From JACQFZ01 sp036381895 (lineage in GTDB: Bacteria > Pseudomonadota > Gammaproteobacteria > Acidiferrobacterales > Sulfurifustaceae), in assembly GCA_036381895.1 (NCBI GenBank), contig DASVBY010000105.1:1-16238 (forward strand): a stretch of 16,238 bases of DNA. The letters are read 5' to 3'. The notes under the pieces were generated by a model. It ran no database searches. It was not told the DNA's origin and saw only the letters and a program-made list of their open reading frames with translations. Shown here in pieces: positions 1 through 8,052 of this stretch. The stretch's first letter is position 1, and the number at the start of each line of letters is the position of its first letter. The position numbers and the translations under genes are program-made.

Positions 1-1
1 C

Positions 2-166
2 CACACCCAGGCGCTGCTCGTCAAGGTGGGCGATAAGGTCGCGCGGGGGGATGCGATCGCGCTCGTTGGCTCCTCGGGGCGCTCGACGGGGCCGCACGTG
101 CACGTTGAGGTGCTGCGCGATGGGCGGCCGGTGAATCCGGCGAAGTATCTGCGCGCTGCTCGCTGA
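2..166 (+). CDS. M23-family metallopeptidase, C-terminal fragment
   Basis: Only the last 54 codons are in the window, ending in TGA at 164-166. The fragment reads as the end of a LytM/M23 beta-sheet metallopeptidase. It has the lipoyl-like stretch KVGDKVARGDAIALVG, then GSSGRSTGPHVHVEVL, which matches the family signature GxTGxSTGPHLHFEV and its HxH zinc ligand. It closes with the usual NPAKYL-type end. Family members cut peptidoglycan peptide cross-links in the periplasm, or serve as catalytically dead regulators of amidases. The HxH pair is present, but the other zinc ligands lie outside the window, so activity cannot be judged. An M23 gene just upstream of secA is also found in Pseudomonas, between lpxC and secA. 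The frame and family are clear; the substrate is not. Confidence 0.85.
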   Translation, partial: HTQALLVKVGDKVARGDAIALVGSSGRSTGPHVHVEVLRDGRPVNPAKYLRAAR

Positions 167-195
167 TTCCCGTTGGCGCGGCGCGGTCGCTTAAC

Positions 196-224
196 TTCAA
201 GTCCCCTGTCGTTTCCTCCATAAT
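196..224 (+). promoter_or_regulatory. Possible sigma70 promoter for secA
   Basis: CATAAT at 219-224 matches the -10 consensus at 5 of 6 positions. It lies 17 bp after TTCAAG at 196-201, a poor -35 (3 of 6). The site is in an AT-richer patch within the 99-bp gap between the M23 gene and secA, about 41 bp before the secA start. The -35 is weak and the upstream gene is co-directional, so read-through transcription is also possible. Confidence 0.35.
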
Positions 225-265
225 TCGGCGCTCGATTCCTGCTCGGCGCGCCGCCCGCAGCCGCG

Positions 266-2980
266 ATGATCACGAAGGCTCTGACCAAGATTTTCGGCAG
301 TCGCAACTCGCGCCTGCTCAAAGCCATGCAGCGCGACGTGGCGCGCATCAACGCTCTCGAGCCGCAGATCGCGGCGCTCTCGGACGAGGCGCTGCGCGCC
401 AAGACCGGCGAATTCAGGAACCGCCTGGCTCAGGGGGAGCCGCTCGATAACCTGCTGCATGAGGCCTTCGCCGTGGCGCGCGAGGCCGCCAAGCGCACGC
501 TCGGCATGCGGCACTTCGACGTACAGTTGATCGGCGGCATCGTGCTGCATCAGGGCAAGATCGCCGAGATGCGCACCGGCGAGGGCAAGACGCTGGTCGC
601 GACGCTGCCCGCGTACCTGAACGCGCTCACCGGCCGAGGGGTGCACGTGGTGACCGTGAACGATTACCTCGCGCGCCGCGATGCCGAGTGGATGGGGAAG
701 ATCTACAACTTCCTCGGGCTCTCCGTGGGGGTGGTGGTGCCCGGCCAGGACCGCGCGACCAAACGCGCCGCCTACGCGGCCGACATCACCTACGGCACCA
801 ACAACGAGTACGGCTTCGATTATCTGCGCGACAACATGGCGTTCCGCGCCGAGGACCGCTCCCAGCGCGGCCTCAACTACGCCATCGTCGACGAAGTCGA
901 CTCGATCCTGATCGACGAAGCGCGTACCCCGCTCATCATCTCCGGGCCGGCGGAAGAGAGCACGGATCTCTACGTCAAGATCAACGCGATCATTCCGAAG
1001 CTCGTCAGGCAGGAGACCGAGGACGGTCCGGGGGACTACACGGTCGACGAGAAGGCGCGCCAGGTCTACCTGACCGAAGAGGGTCACGAGAAGGTCGAGC
1101 GGCTGCTGGTGCAGGCCGGACTGCTCGAGCCCGGCGGGAATCTCTACGACGTCTCGAGCCTGCAGTTGCTGCACCACGTCAATGCGGCGCTGCGCGCCCA
1201 TGCGCTCTACCGGCGCGAGGTCGACTACATCGTGCGCAACAACCAGGTGATCATCATCGACGAGTTCACCGGACGCATGATGGTCGGACGCCGCTGGTCC
1301 GAGGGCCTGCATCAGGCGATCGAGGCGAAAGAGGGCGTACCGATCGAGCAGGAGAACCAGACGCTCGCGACCATCACCTTCCAGAACTACTTCCGCCTGT
1401 ATTCGAAGCTCGCCGGCATGACCGGCACGGCCGACACCGAGGCGTACGAGTTCCAGCAGATCTACGGCCTCGAAGTGGTCGTGATCCCGACGCACAAGCC
1501 GATGATCCGCGTCGACGCGGGCGATCAGGTGTACCGTACCGCCCGCGAGAAGCACGCGGCGATCCTCGCGGACATCGTCGACTGCCACAAACGCGGGCAA
1601 CCGGTGCTCGTCGGCACCATCTCGATCGAGGCGTCGGAGCATCTCTCGAAGCTGCTCGACAAGGAGGGCATCCCGCACCAGGTGCTGAACGCGAAGCATC
1701 ACGAGCGCGAAGCCATGATCGTCGCGCAGGCCGGGCGGCCGGGGGCGGTGACGATCGCGACGAATATGGCGGGCCGCGGGACCGACATCGTGCTCGGCGG
1801 CAACCTGGCGATGGAACTCGCCGAAGCCGGGGACGACCCGGAGGCGCGGGCCCGGATCGAGGAAGACTGGAAGCGGCGCCACGAGCAGGTCGTGGCGGCG
1901 GGCGGCCTGCACGTGATCGGCACCGAGCGGCACGAATCGCGGCGCATCGACAACCAGCTGCGCGGCCGCTCCGGCCGCCAGGGCGATCCCGGCTCGAGCC
2001 GCTTCTACCTCTCGCTCGAGGACAACCTGCTGCGCATCTTCGGGTCCGAGCGCATCTCGGGGCTCATGGGCAAGCTCGGCATGCAGGAAGGCGAGGCGAT
2101 CGAGCATCCCTGGGTAACGCGCGCGATCGAGAACGCGCAGCGCAAGGTCGAAGGCCGCAACTTCGATATCCGCAAGCAGCTCCTCGAATACGACGACGTG
2201 GCCAACGAGCAGCGCAAGGTGATCTACGAGGAGCGCAACCGGCTGCTCGATGCGGGCGACGTTTCCGAGAGCATCCGCACGATCCGGCGCGAAGTGATCG
2301 AGTCGCACGTTGCGGGGTTCGTGCCGCCCGAGAGTCTCGAGGAGCAGTGGGACCTCGCCGGGCTCGAGGAGAGCCTCGAGCGCGAGTTCGGGCTGAAGCT
2401 TCCGGTGCGCAGCTGGCTCGAGGAGGAAGCGAGCCTCGACGGGGACAAGATCGCGGAGCGCATTGCCGCCGAACTCGAACGCCGCCACCAGGAGAAGGAA
2501 GCGCTCATCGGCGCGGAGAACATGCGCCAGCTCGAGAAGGCGGTCATGCTCCAGGTGCTCGACCAGCAATGGAAGGATCACCTCGCGGCCATGGACTACC
2601 TGCGCCAGGGCATTCATCTGCGCGGCTACGCACAGAAGAATCCGAAGGAGGAGTACAAGCGCGAAGCGTTCGAACTGTTCTCGGACATGCTCGCGCGGGT
2701 GAAGCAGGAGGTCGTCATGCTGCTCGCGCGGCTGCAGCTGCAGCCGGCCGAGCCGCCGCCGGTGTTCGAGCCGCCGCGGCGCGAGCCGCAGCAGATGCAG
2801 TTCCTGCACCCGTCCGTCCAGGCGGGCGAGGCGGCCGAGGAGGGCGACGTGGCGGTCGCGAGCCGCACGGCCGTCGAAAGCCGTCCGATCGTGCGCAAGC
2901 AGCCGAAGATCGGGCGCAACCAGCCGTGCCCCTGCGGCTCGGGCAAGAAGTACAAGCACTGTCACGGGCGGCTCGAATGA
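266..2980 (+). CDS. secA: Protein translocase ATPase SecA
   Basis: This 904-residue protein is the motor that drives unfolded preproteins through SecYEG across the inner membrane. It is collinear by eye with E. coli SecA (901 residues). Walker A is MRTGEGKT at residues 102-109, with the catalytic Lys at 108. The DEAD-type Walker B VDEVDSILIDEA starts at 208. The second motor domain has MAGRGTDIVLGG from residue 501, then the arginine-finger motif DNQLRGRSGRQGD. The preprotein cross-linking domain lies between the two halves of the motor. The helical scaffold reads LDQQWKDHLAAMDYLRQG. A Pro/Glu-rich linker leads to the C-terminal zinc motif CPCGSGKKYKHCHG, with Cys888, Cys890, Cys899 and His900, which binds SecB and phospholipid. 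The ATG gives the standard N-terminus MITKALTKIFGSRN. No strong Shine-Dalgarno sequence precedes it. The gene is intact and full length. Confidence 0.98.
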   Translation: MITKALTKIFGSRNSRLLKAMQRDVARINALEPQIAALSDEALRAKTGEFRNRLAQGEPLDNLLHEAFAVAREAAKRTLGMRHFDVQLIGGIVLHQGKIAEMRTGEGKTLVATLPAYLNALTGRGVHVVTVNDYLARRDAEWMGKIYNFLGLSVGVVVPGQDRATKRAAYAADITYGTNNEYGFDYLRDNMAFRAEDRSQRGLNYAIVDEVDSILIDEARTPLIISGPAEESTDLYVKINAIIPKLVRQETEDGPGDYTVDEKARQVYLTEEGHEKVERLLVQAGLLEPGGNLYDVSSLQLLHHVNAALRAHALYRREVDYIVRNNQVIIIDEFTGRMMVGRRWSEGLHQAIEAKEGVPIEQENQTLATITFQNYFRLYSKLAGMTGTADTEAYEFQQIYGLEVVVIPTHKPMIRVDAGDQVYRTAREKHAAILADIVDCHKRGQPVLVGTISIEASEHLSKLLDKEGIPHQVLNAKHHEREAMIVAQAGRPGAVTIATNMAGRGTDIVLGGNLAMELAEAGDDPEARARIEEDWKRRHEQVVAAGGLHVIGTERHESRRIDNQLRGRSGRQGDPGSSRFYLSLEDNLLRIFGSERISGLMGKLGMQEGEAIEHPWVTRAIENAQRKVEGRNFDIRKQLLEYDDVANEQRKVIYEERNRLLDAGDVSESIRTIRREVIESHVAGFVPPESLEEQWDLAGLEESLEREFGLKLPVRSWLEEEASLDGDKIAERIAAELERRHQEKEALIGAENMRQLEKAVMLQVLDQQWKDHLAAMDYLRQGIHLRGYAQKNPKEEYKREAFELFSDMLARVKQEVVMLLARLQLQPAEPPPVFEPPRREPQQMQFLHPSVQAGEAAEEGDVAVASRTAVESRPIVRKQPKIGRNQPCPCGSGKKYKHCHGRLE

Positions 2981-3004
2981 CCCGCCCGTCGCTGCCGTAA
3001 GCCG

Positions 3005-4225
3005 ATGGCCGTCGGGCTCGCCGGTCTGCCCCCGCTGCGCCCGGTGCCGGGGATCCGCCTCGGGACCACCGCCGCCGGTCTGCGCAAGCCCGGCCGGCGC
3101 GATCTCGTCGTCATCGAATGCGCCCCGGGAACCGAAGCGGCGGCCGTCTTCACGCGCAACCGCTTCCGCGCCGCACCGGTCCTCGTCGCGCAGGCGCACC
3201 TCGCGCGCCACGCGCCGCGAGCGCTCGTCGTCAATACCGGCTATGCCAACGCCGGTACCGGGGAACCGGGCCGCGAAGATGCGGAAGCGACCTGCGCGGC
3301 GCTTGCGCGGCTGCTCGGCTGTACGCCGGCCGAGGTGCTGCCCTTCTCGACCGGCGTCATCGGCGAGCGCCTCCCGCGCGAGCGGCTGACCGCCGCGCTT
3401 CCCGCCGCCGTTGCGGCGTTGAGCGAAGCGGGGTGGGCCGATGCCGCGCACGGGATCATGACGACCGATACGGTGCCGAAGGGCGCGTCGCGTACCGTGC
3501 AGCTCGGCGGCACGGAGATCACGATCACCGGCATCGCCAAGGGCGCAGGCATGATCCAGCCGAACATGGCGACGATGCTCGCTTTCATCGCGACCGACGC
3601 CGCCGTCGCGCGCCCGGTGCTCGCGGACTGCCTGCGCCACGCGAGCGCCCGCTCGTTCAACCGCATCACCGTGGACGGCGACACCTCGACGAACGATGCC
3701 TGCGTACTGCTCGCCACCGGCAGGGCCGGAAGCAGCCCCGTCGCGGCCGCGTCCGATGCGCGCTATCCGGCGCTCAGGGACGCGGTCACGGACGTATGCA
3801 CCGCGCTCGCCCAGGCGATCGTGCGCGACGGCGAGGGCGCGACCAAGTTCGTCACGATCGAGGTCGTCAATGGGCCGTCCGAGGAGGATTGCCTCGAGGT
3901 GGCGTACGCCATCGCGAATTCGCCGCTCGTCAAGACCGCGTTGTTCGCGTCCGACCCGAACTGGGGCCGGATACTCGCCGCGATCGGCCGGGCGCGCGTC
4001 GCCGCGCTCGCGGTCGAGCGCGTAGGACTCTGGATCAACGGCGTGTGCGTGGTCAGGGACGGCGGACTCGCGCCGGACTACACGGAGGATGCCGGCAGGG
4101 CGGCGATGCAGCGCGCCGAGATCACAGTGCGGGTTTCCCTCGGGAGCGGGCGCGCGAGCGCGCAGGTATGGACCTGCGACTTCTCGCATGACTACGTCAG
4201 CATCAACGCGGACTACCGCAGCTGA
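3005..4225 (+). CDS. argJ: Glutamate N-acetyltransferase / amino-acid acetyltransferase ArgJ
   Basis: This 406-residue protein matches ArgJ. The enzyme moves the acetyl group from N-acetylornithine to glutamate in the cyclic arginine pathway, and bifunctional forms also use acetyl-CoA. The precursor cuts itself at the conserved KGAGMIQPNMATMLAF segment. The bond between Ala189 and Thr190 would release alpha and beta chains, with Thr190 as nucleophile. The oxyanion motif STGVIGE starts at residue 116. The C-terminus VSINADYRS is typical of the family. One small oddity is Tyr80 in NTGYANAGTG, where many homologues have Asn or Gly. The gene starts 24 bp after secA and is probably co-transcribed with it. 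Sequence alone cannot settle whether it is mono- or bifunctional. Confidence 0.95.
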   Translation: MAVGLAGLPPLRPVPGIRLGTTAAGLRKPGRRDLVVIECAPGTEAAAVFTRNRFRAAPVLVAQAHLARHAPRALVVNTGYANAGTGEPGREDAEATCAALARLLGCTPAEVLPFSTGVIGERLPRERLTAALPAAVAALSEAGWADAAHGIMTTDTVPKGASRTVQLGGTEITITGIAKGAGMIQPNMATMLAFIATDAAVARPVLADCLRHASARSFNRITVDGDTSTNDACVLLATGRAGSSPVAAASDARYPALRDAVTDVCTALAQAIVRDGEGATKFVTIEVVNGPSEEDCLEVAYAIANSPLVKTALFASDPNWGRILAAIGRARVAALAVERVGLWINGVCVVRDGGLAPDYTEDAGRAAMQRAEITVRVSLGSGRASAQVWTCDFSHDYVSINADYRS

Positions 4226-4242
4226 TCCGCGGCGCCGGGCGC

Positions 4243-5247
4243 ATGCCTGAGCGCGCGCACACTCCGATCCACGTCGCCGCCGGCGTTCTGATCGAACAGG
4301 GGCGCGTCTGCGTCACCCGCCGCCGGCCCGACGCGCCTCAGGGCGGGAAGTGGGAGTTTCCGGGCGGCAAGCTCGAGCCCGGCGAAACGCCGCTCGCCGG
4401 ACTCAGGCGGGAGCTCCACGAGGAACTCGGCATCGAGGTCGAGCAGGCGCGCCCGCTGGTGAAGCTCGTCCACCGCTACCCCGACGTCGAGGTCCTGCTC
4501 GACGTGTGGACCGTCACGCGCTATCGGGGCACGCCGCACGGGCGCGAGGCGCAGCCGCTCGACTGGGTGGCGCTCGAAGCCCTCGATCCGCGCGATTTCC
4601 CCGAAGCCGACCGTCCGGTGCTCCGCCGGCTGCAGTTGCCGCCGCTCTACGCCGTGAGCGATGCCGCGCGCTTGGGGCTCGATGAGTTCGCGCGCCGTCT
4701 GGCGCGCGCGCTCGAGGCCGGCGTGCGCCTGGTGCAGCTGCGCGAGCCGCACCTTCCGCGCGCCGACTTCTGCCGTTACGCGCGCCGCCTGGCCGCGCTT
4801 TGCCGCGCCGCGGGCGCGCGCCTGCTCGTCAACGCCGATCCGTCCTGGGTCGCGGAATGCGACGCGGACGGCGTGCACTTGAGCGCCCGCCGGCTCATGG
4901 CCGCGACCGGGCGGCCGCTCGGGCTCGACCGCCTGGTCGCGGCGTCGTGCCACGATGCCGCCGAGCTCACCCGAATGCAGTCGTTGAATCTCGATTTCGC
5001 GGTGCTCGGGCCGGTGCAGCCGACCGCGAGCCACCCGGGCGCGGCGACGCTCGGGTGGACGCGCTTCGCGCAGCTCAGCGGCGCGACCCCGGCCCCGGTC
5101 TACGCGATCGGCGGCCTGCGGCCGGCCGACGTCGCGCGCGCGCGGGCGGCCGGCGCGCAGGGTGTCGCCATGATCCGCGGCCTGTGGGACGCGGCCGATC
5201 CGGGCGCGGCGGTGCGGGAGGCGCTTGCCGCGGCGTGCAGCGGTTGA
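4243..5247 (+). CDS. Nudix hydrolase fused to a ThiE/TenI-like domain
   Basis: This 334-residue protein has two domains. Residues 1 to about 130 form a MutT-like Nudix hydrolase with a complete Nudix box: Gly42, Glu48, then REXXEEXG over residues 56-63. The WEFPGGK lead-in is typical of 8-oxo-dGTP-cleaving MutT. Residues from about 131 onward form a TIM barrel resembling thiamine-phosphate synthase. It shows VQLRE, ADGVHL, DFAVLGPV and YAIGGL blocks in the right order. The ThiE active-site landmarks are altered: the usual NDR reads NAD, and the TxTK-type phosphate loop reads TASHPG. True thiamine-phosphate synthase activity is therefore doubtful. The same fusion is known in other gammaproteobacteria, such as the Pseudomonas MutT homologue near argJ and secA. 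The start is 17 bp after argJ. Nucleotide-pool cleaning is the best guess for its role. Confidence 0.9.
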   Translation: MPERAHTPIHVAAGVLIEQGRVCVTRRRPDAPQGGKWEFPGGKLEPGETPLAGLRRELHEELGIEVEQARPLVKLVHRYPDVEVLLDVWTVTRYRGTPHGREAQPLDWVALEALDPRDFPEADRPVLRRLQLPPLYAVSDAARLGLDEFARRLARALEAGVRLVQLREPHLPRADFCRYARRLAALCRAAGARLLVNADPSWVAECDADGVHLSARRLMAATGRPLGLDRLVAASCHDAAELTRMQSLNLDFAVLGPVQPTASHPGAATLGWTRFAQLSGATPAPVYAIGGLRPADVARARAAGAQGVAMIRGLWDAADPGAAVREALAAACSG

Positions 5248-5257
5248 GCGCTCGGTC

Positions 5258-5863
5258 CTAGGAGCGCGCGGCCGCGGCGAGCGCAAGGTAGCGGGCGTGC
5301 AGCCGTTCTACTTCGCGCTCGAGCTCGCTCAGCGTGCCGTCGTTGCGGATGACGTCGTCGGCGCGGGCGAGGCGCTCGGCGCGGCTCGCCTGCGCTGCCA
5401 TCACGCGCTCGACCGCCTCCGGCGTCACCGCGTCGCGGGTGCTCGTGCGCGCGATCTGCAGTGCTTCGTCGGCGTCGACGACGAGCACGCGGTCGATGAG
5501 ATCGACGAAGTTGGTCTCGACGAGGAGCGGCACCACCACGAGACAGTAGGGCGCTTCGAGCGCGGCGAGCCGGCGCTCGACCTCGGCCCGGATGCGCGGG
5601 TGCAGGATCGCTTCGAGCCGCGCGCGCGCCGCGGGATCGTCGAAGACCCGCCGGCGCAGCGCGGCGCGGTCGAGCCGGCCGGCGGCATCGAGCACCTCGC
5701 GCCCGAACGCGCGCTCGATCTCGGCGATCGCCGGCTGCCCGGGCGCCACCACCTCGCGCGCGATCACATCCGTATCGACCACCGGCACGCCGCGGCGTGC
5801 GAAGAGCTCCGCGACCGTCGATTTGCCGCTGCCGATTCCGCCCGTGAGGCCGATACGCAACAT
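5258..5863 (-). CDS. coaE: Dephospho-CoA kinase
   Basis: This 201-residue P-loop kinase makes CoA by phosphorylating the 3'-hydroxyl of dephospho-CoA, the last step of CoA synthesis in the cytosol. The N-terminus MLRIGLTGGIGSGKS carries the Walker A loop at residues 8-15. VDTDVIAREVV is the CoaE substrate-binding aspartate region. VVPLLVET and a TRDAVTPEAVERVMAAQ lid follow, then ADDVIRNDG near the end, all in family order. Length is usual. It is the last gene of the pilB-pilC-pilD-coaE run, a common arrangement in gammaproteobacteria. Its stop lies 10 bp from the stop of the convergent Nudix-ThiE gene. No clear Shine-Dalgarno sequence precedes the ATG. Confidence 0.96.
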   Translation of the reverse strand: MLRIGLTGGIGSGKSTVAELFARRGVPVVDTDVIAREVVAPGQPAIAEIERAFGREVLDAAGRLDRAALRRRVFDDPAARARLEAILHPRIRAEVERRLAALEAPYCLVVVPLLVETNFVDLIDRVLVVDADEALQIARTSTRDAVTPEAVERVMAAQASRAERLARADDVIRNDGTLSELEREVERLHARYLALAAAARS

Positions 5864-5904
5864 GCGGTTAGCTTAACAGCGCGCGCCACCGCGCCGTAGC
5901 GCGA

Positions 5905-6771
5905 TCAGAAGCGCGCGAGCTGCAGGTAGCCGCGCGTGAGGGTGTCGCCCCAGAGGAGCGCGATCCAGCCGGCGGCGCACAGGAACGGGCCGAAGGGGAT
6001 CGGTACGCTGCGGTCGCGCCGCAGGAGCAGGATGCCGAGGAGTCCGACGGCCGCGCCTACGAACGAAGCGAGCAGGATCACGAGCGGCAGCTGCTGCCAG
6101 CCGAGCCAGGCGCCGAGGGCGGCATAGAGCTTGAAGTCGCCGTACCCCATGCCTTCGCGCCCGGTGAGCAGCCGGTACAGCTGATACACGAGCCAGAGCG
6201 AGCCGTAGCCCGCGATGGCGCCGATCACCGCCGCCGGCAGCGGCGCGTACACGCCGCCGAGGTTGAACGCGAGGCCGAGCCAGAGGAGCGGCAGCGTCAG
6301 GTTATCGGGCAGGAGCTGATGGTCGTAGTCGATGAAGGTCAGGGCGATCAGCGCCCAGGTGAGGAGCAGCGCCCCCGCGGCCGCGAGCGTCGGCCCGAAA
6401 TGCCACGCCACGGCGGCGGACAGGAGCCCGGTCGCCGCTTCGACCGCCGGGTAGCGCCAGGAGATCGCGCCGCCGCAGCCCGCGCACCGGCCGCGCAGGA
6501 AGAGGAAGCTGAGCAGCGGGACGTTCTCGAGCGCGGTGATGCGGCGACCGCACGCCGGACACTGCGAGCGCGGCACGATCAGGTTGTAGGGCGCCTGCGG
6601 CTCGGCCGTGCGCCCGGCGAGCTCGGCGCACTGCGCGCGCCAGCTGCGCTCGAGCATGATCGGCAGCCGGTGGATCACGACGTTGAGAAAGCTGCCGACG
6701 ACGAGGCCGAGCACGAACGCGGCGAGCGGCAGCGCCGCGGGATACTCGGCGAACAACGCAAACGTATTCAT
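5905..6771 (-). CDS. pilD: Prepilin peptidase / N-methyltransferase PilD
   Basis: This 288-residue inner-membrane aspartyl protease cuts the leader from type IV prepilins and type II secretion pseudopilins, then methylates the new N-terminus. The N-terminal methyltransferase part has GSFLNVVIHRLP, followed by two zinc-type pairs, Cys71/Cys74 (CPAC) and Cys96/Cys99 (CAGC). The protease aspartates are Asp148, in the FIDYDHQLLPD segment, and Asp212, in the GMGYGDFK motif of the GXGD protease family. Several hydrophobic helices span the C-terminal two thirds. All key residues are present, so it should be active. It lies 45 bp after pilC and 41 bp before coaE, in the same direction. Confidence 0.97.
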   Translation of the reverse strand: MNTFALFAEYPAALPLAAFVLGLVVGSFLNVVIHRLPIMLERSWRAQCAELAGRTAEPQAPYNLIVPRSQCPACGRRITALENVPLLSFLFLRGRCAGCGGAISWRYPAVEAATGLLSAAVAWHFGPTLAAAGALLLTWALIALTFIDYDHQLLPDNLTLPLLWLGLAFNLGGVYAPLPAAVIGAIAGYGSLWLVYQLYRLLTGREGMGYGDFKLYAALGAWLGWQQLPLVILLASFVGAAVGLLGILLLRRDRSVPIPFGPFLCAAGWIALLWGDTLTRGYLQLARF

Positions 6772-6816
6772 GGCGAGCGCCGGACGGTCGATCGGCTGCG
6801 GCGCATGGACCGGTGG

Positions 6817-8049
6817 TTAGACCGTCGCGGCGAGCTTGAAGATCGGCAGGTACATGGCGATCACCAGACCGCCGATGACGATGCCGAGGAAGGCCATGAT
6901 AATGGGTTCGAGCAGGCTGCTCAGCCCGGCGACCGCGTCGTCGACCTCGGCTTCGTAGAAGTCGGCGACCTTGCCGAGCATGGCGTCGAGCTCGCCCGAC
7001 TCTTCGCCGATCGCGACCATCTGGATGACCATGTTGGGGAAGAGGCCGGTCGCGTTCATCGCGGCCTGCAGCTGCATACCGGTGCTGACGTCCGCTTTGA
7101 TCGCGACGGTGCCCTCGTAGTAGACGCGATTGCCCGCGGCGCCGGCGACCGAGTCGAGCGCCTCGACGAGCGGCACGCCTGCGGCGAACATGGTGCCGAG
7201 CGTGCGGCAGAACCGCGCGATCGTCGCCTTCTTCACGATTTCGCCGATGACCGGAGCGCGGAGCAGCAGGCGGTCCATGAGGTGCTGCGCCTTGATCGAA
7301 CGCTTGTAGCCGTAGACCGCGAGCGCGACCGTGCCGACGATGCCGCCGATGATGTAGTACCAGTTCGCCTGGAAGCTGCGCGAGAGGCCGATGACCATTT
7401 TCGTCAGGGCGGGCAGGTCGGCCCCGAAGCCCTGGAACAGGCTCTCGAACTGCGGGATCACGTAGACGAGCAGCACCGCGGTGATGATGAACGCCACCAC
7501 GATGACCGCGGTCGGATAGAACAGGGCGGACTTGATCTTGCCCTTGATCGCTTCGATCTTTTCCTTATAGGTCGCGACCTTGTCGAGAATGGAGTCGAGG
7601 ATGCCCGCCTGTTCGCCGGCCTGGACCAGGTTGCAGTAGAGCGAATCGAAGTACAGCGGGTGCTTCGCGAGCGCCGCCGTCATGTTGGTGCCCGATTCGA
7701 TATCGTTCTTGATTCCCAGGACGAGCTCCTGCATCGAGGGGTTCTCGTGGCCGCGGCCGACGATATCGAACGCCTGCGCCACCGGAATGCCGGCGGTGAC
7801 CATGGTCGCCAGCTGGCGCGTGAACACGGCGATGTCTTTCGGTGTGATCTTCTTCTTGCGCGCCGCCTGGAACAGGCTGCTGCTGCGCTTCTGGACCTTG
7901 GTGGGATTTATGCCCTGGCGGCGCAGCGTCGCCTTGACGAAGGCGACGCTGGCCGCCTCCATCTCGCCCTTCAGCTTTTTGCCCGTCTTGTCGACGCCTT
8001 CCCACTGGTAGGCGTCCAATCGGGGTCTGGTCTTGGCAGCGGTCGCCAT
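6817..8049 (-). CDS. pilC: Type IV pilus inner-membrane platform protein PilC
   Basis: This 410-residue protein is the platform on which the assembly ATPase PilB acts to build the pilus. It has two copies of the GspF-type domain. The first, about residues 72-200, carries FTRQLATMVTAGIPV and a GEQAG motif at 145-149. The second, about 275-402, carries FCRTLGTMFAAGVPL and a GEESG motif at 348-352. Three hydrophobic segments at about 178-198, 229-248 and 382-402 give the usual membrane topology. The soluble N-terminus is lysine-rich. The gene starts 3 bp after the pilB stop, so the two are probably translationally coupled. Length and motifs are normal. Confidence 0.97.
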   Translation of the reverse strand: MATAAKTRPRLDAYQWEGVDKTGKKLKGEMEAASVAFVKATLRRQGINPTKVQKRSSSLFQAARKKKITPKDIAVFTRQLATMVTAGIPVAQAFDIVGRGHENPSMQELVLGIKNDIESGTNMTAALAKHPLYFDSLYCNLVQAGEQAGILDSILDKVATYKEKIEAIKGKIKSALFYPTAVIVVAFIITAVLLVYVIPQFESLFQGFGADLPALTKMVIGLSRSFQANWYYIIGGIVGTVALAVYGYKRSIKAQHLMDRLLLRAPVIGEIVKKATIARFCRTLGTMFAAGVPLVEALDSVAGAAGNRVYYEGTVAIKADVSTGMQLQAAMNATGLFPNMVIQMVAIGEESGELDAMLGKVADFYEAEVDDAVAGLSSLLEPIIMAFLGIVIGGLVIAMYLPIFKLAATV

Positions 8050-8052
8050 GGG

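Noticed and set aside
197..4189. A 1330-codon open frame on the minus strand opposite secA and argJ
   Set aside because: The translation is Arg/Ala/Asp/His-rich with no recognisable domain and lies fully antisense to two certain genes. In DNA with this high GC content, stop codons are rare opposite a coding frame, so such shadows are expected.
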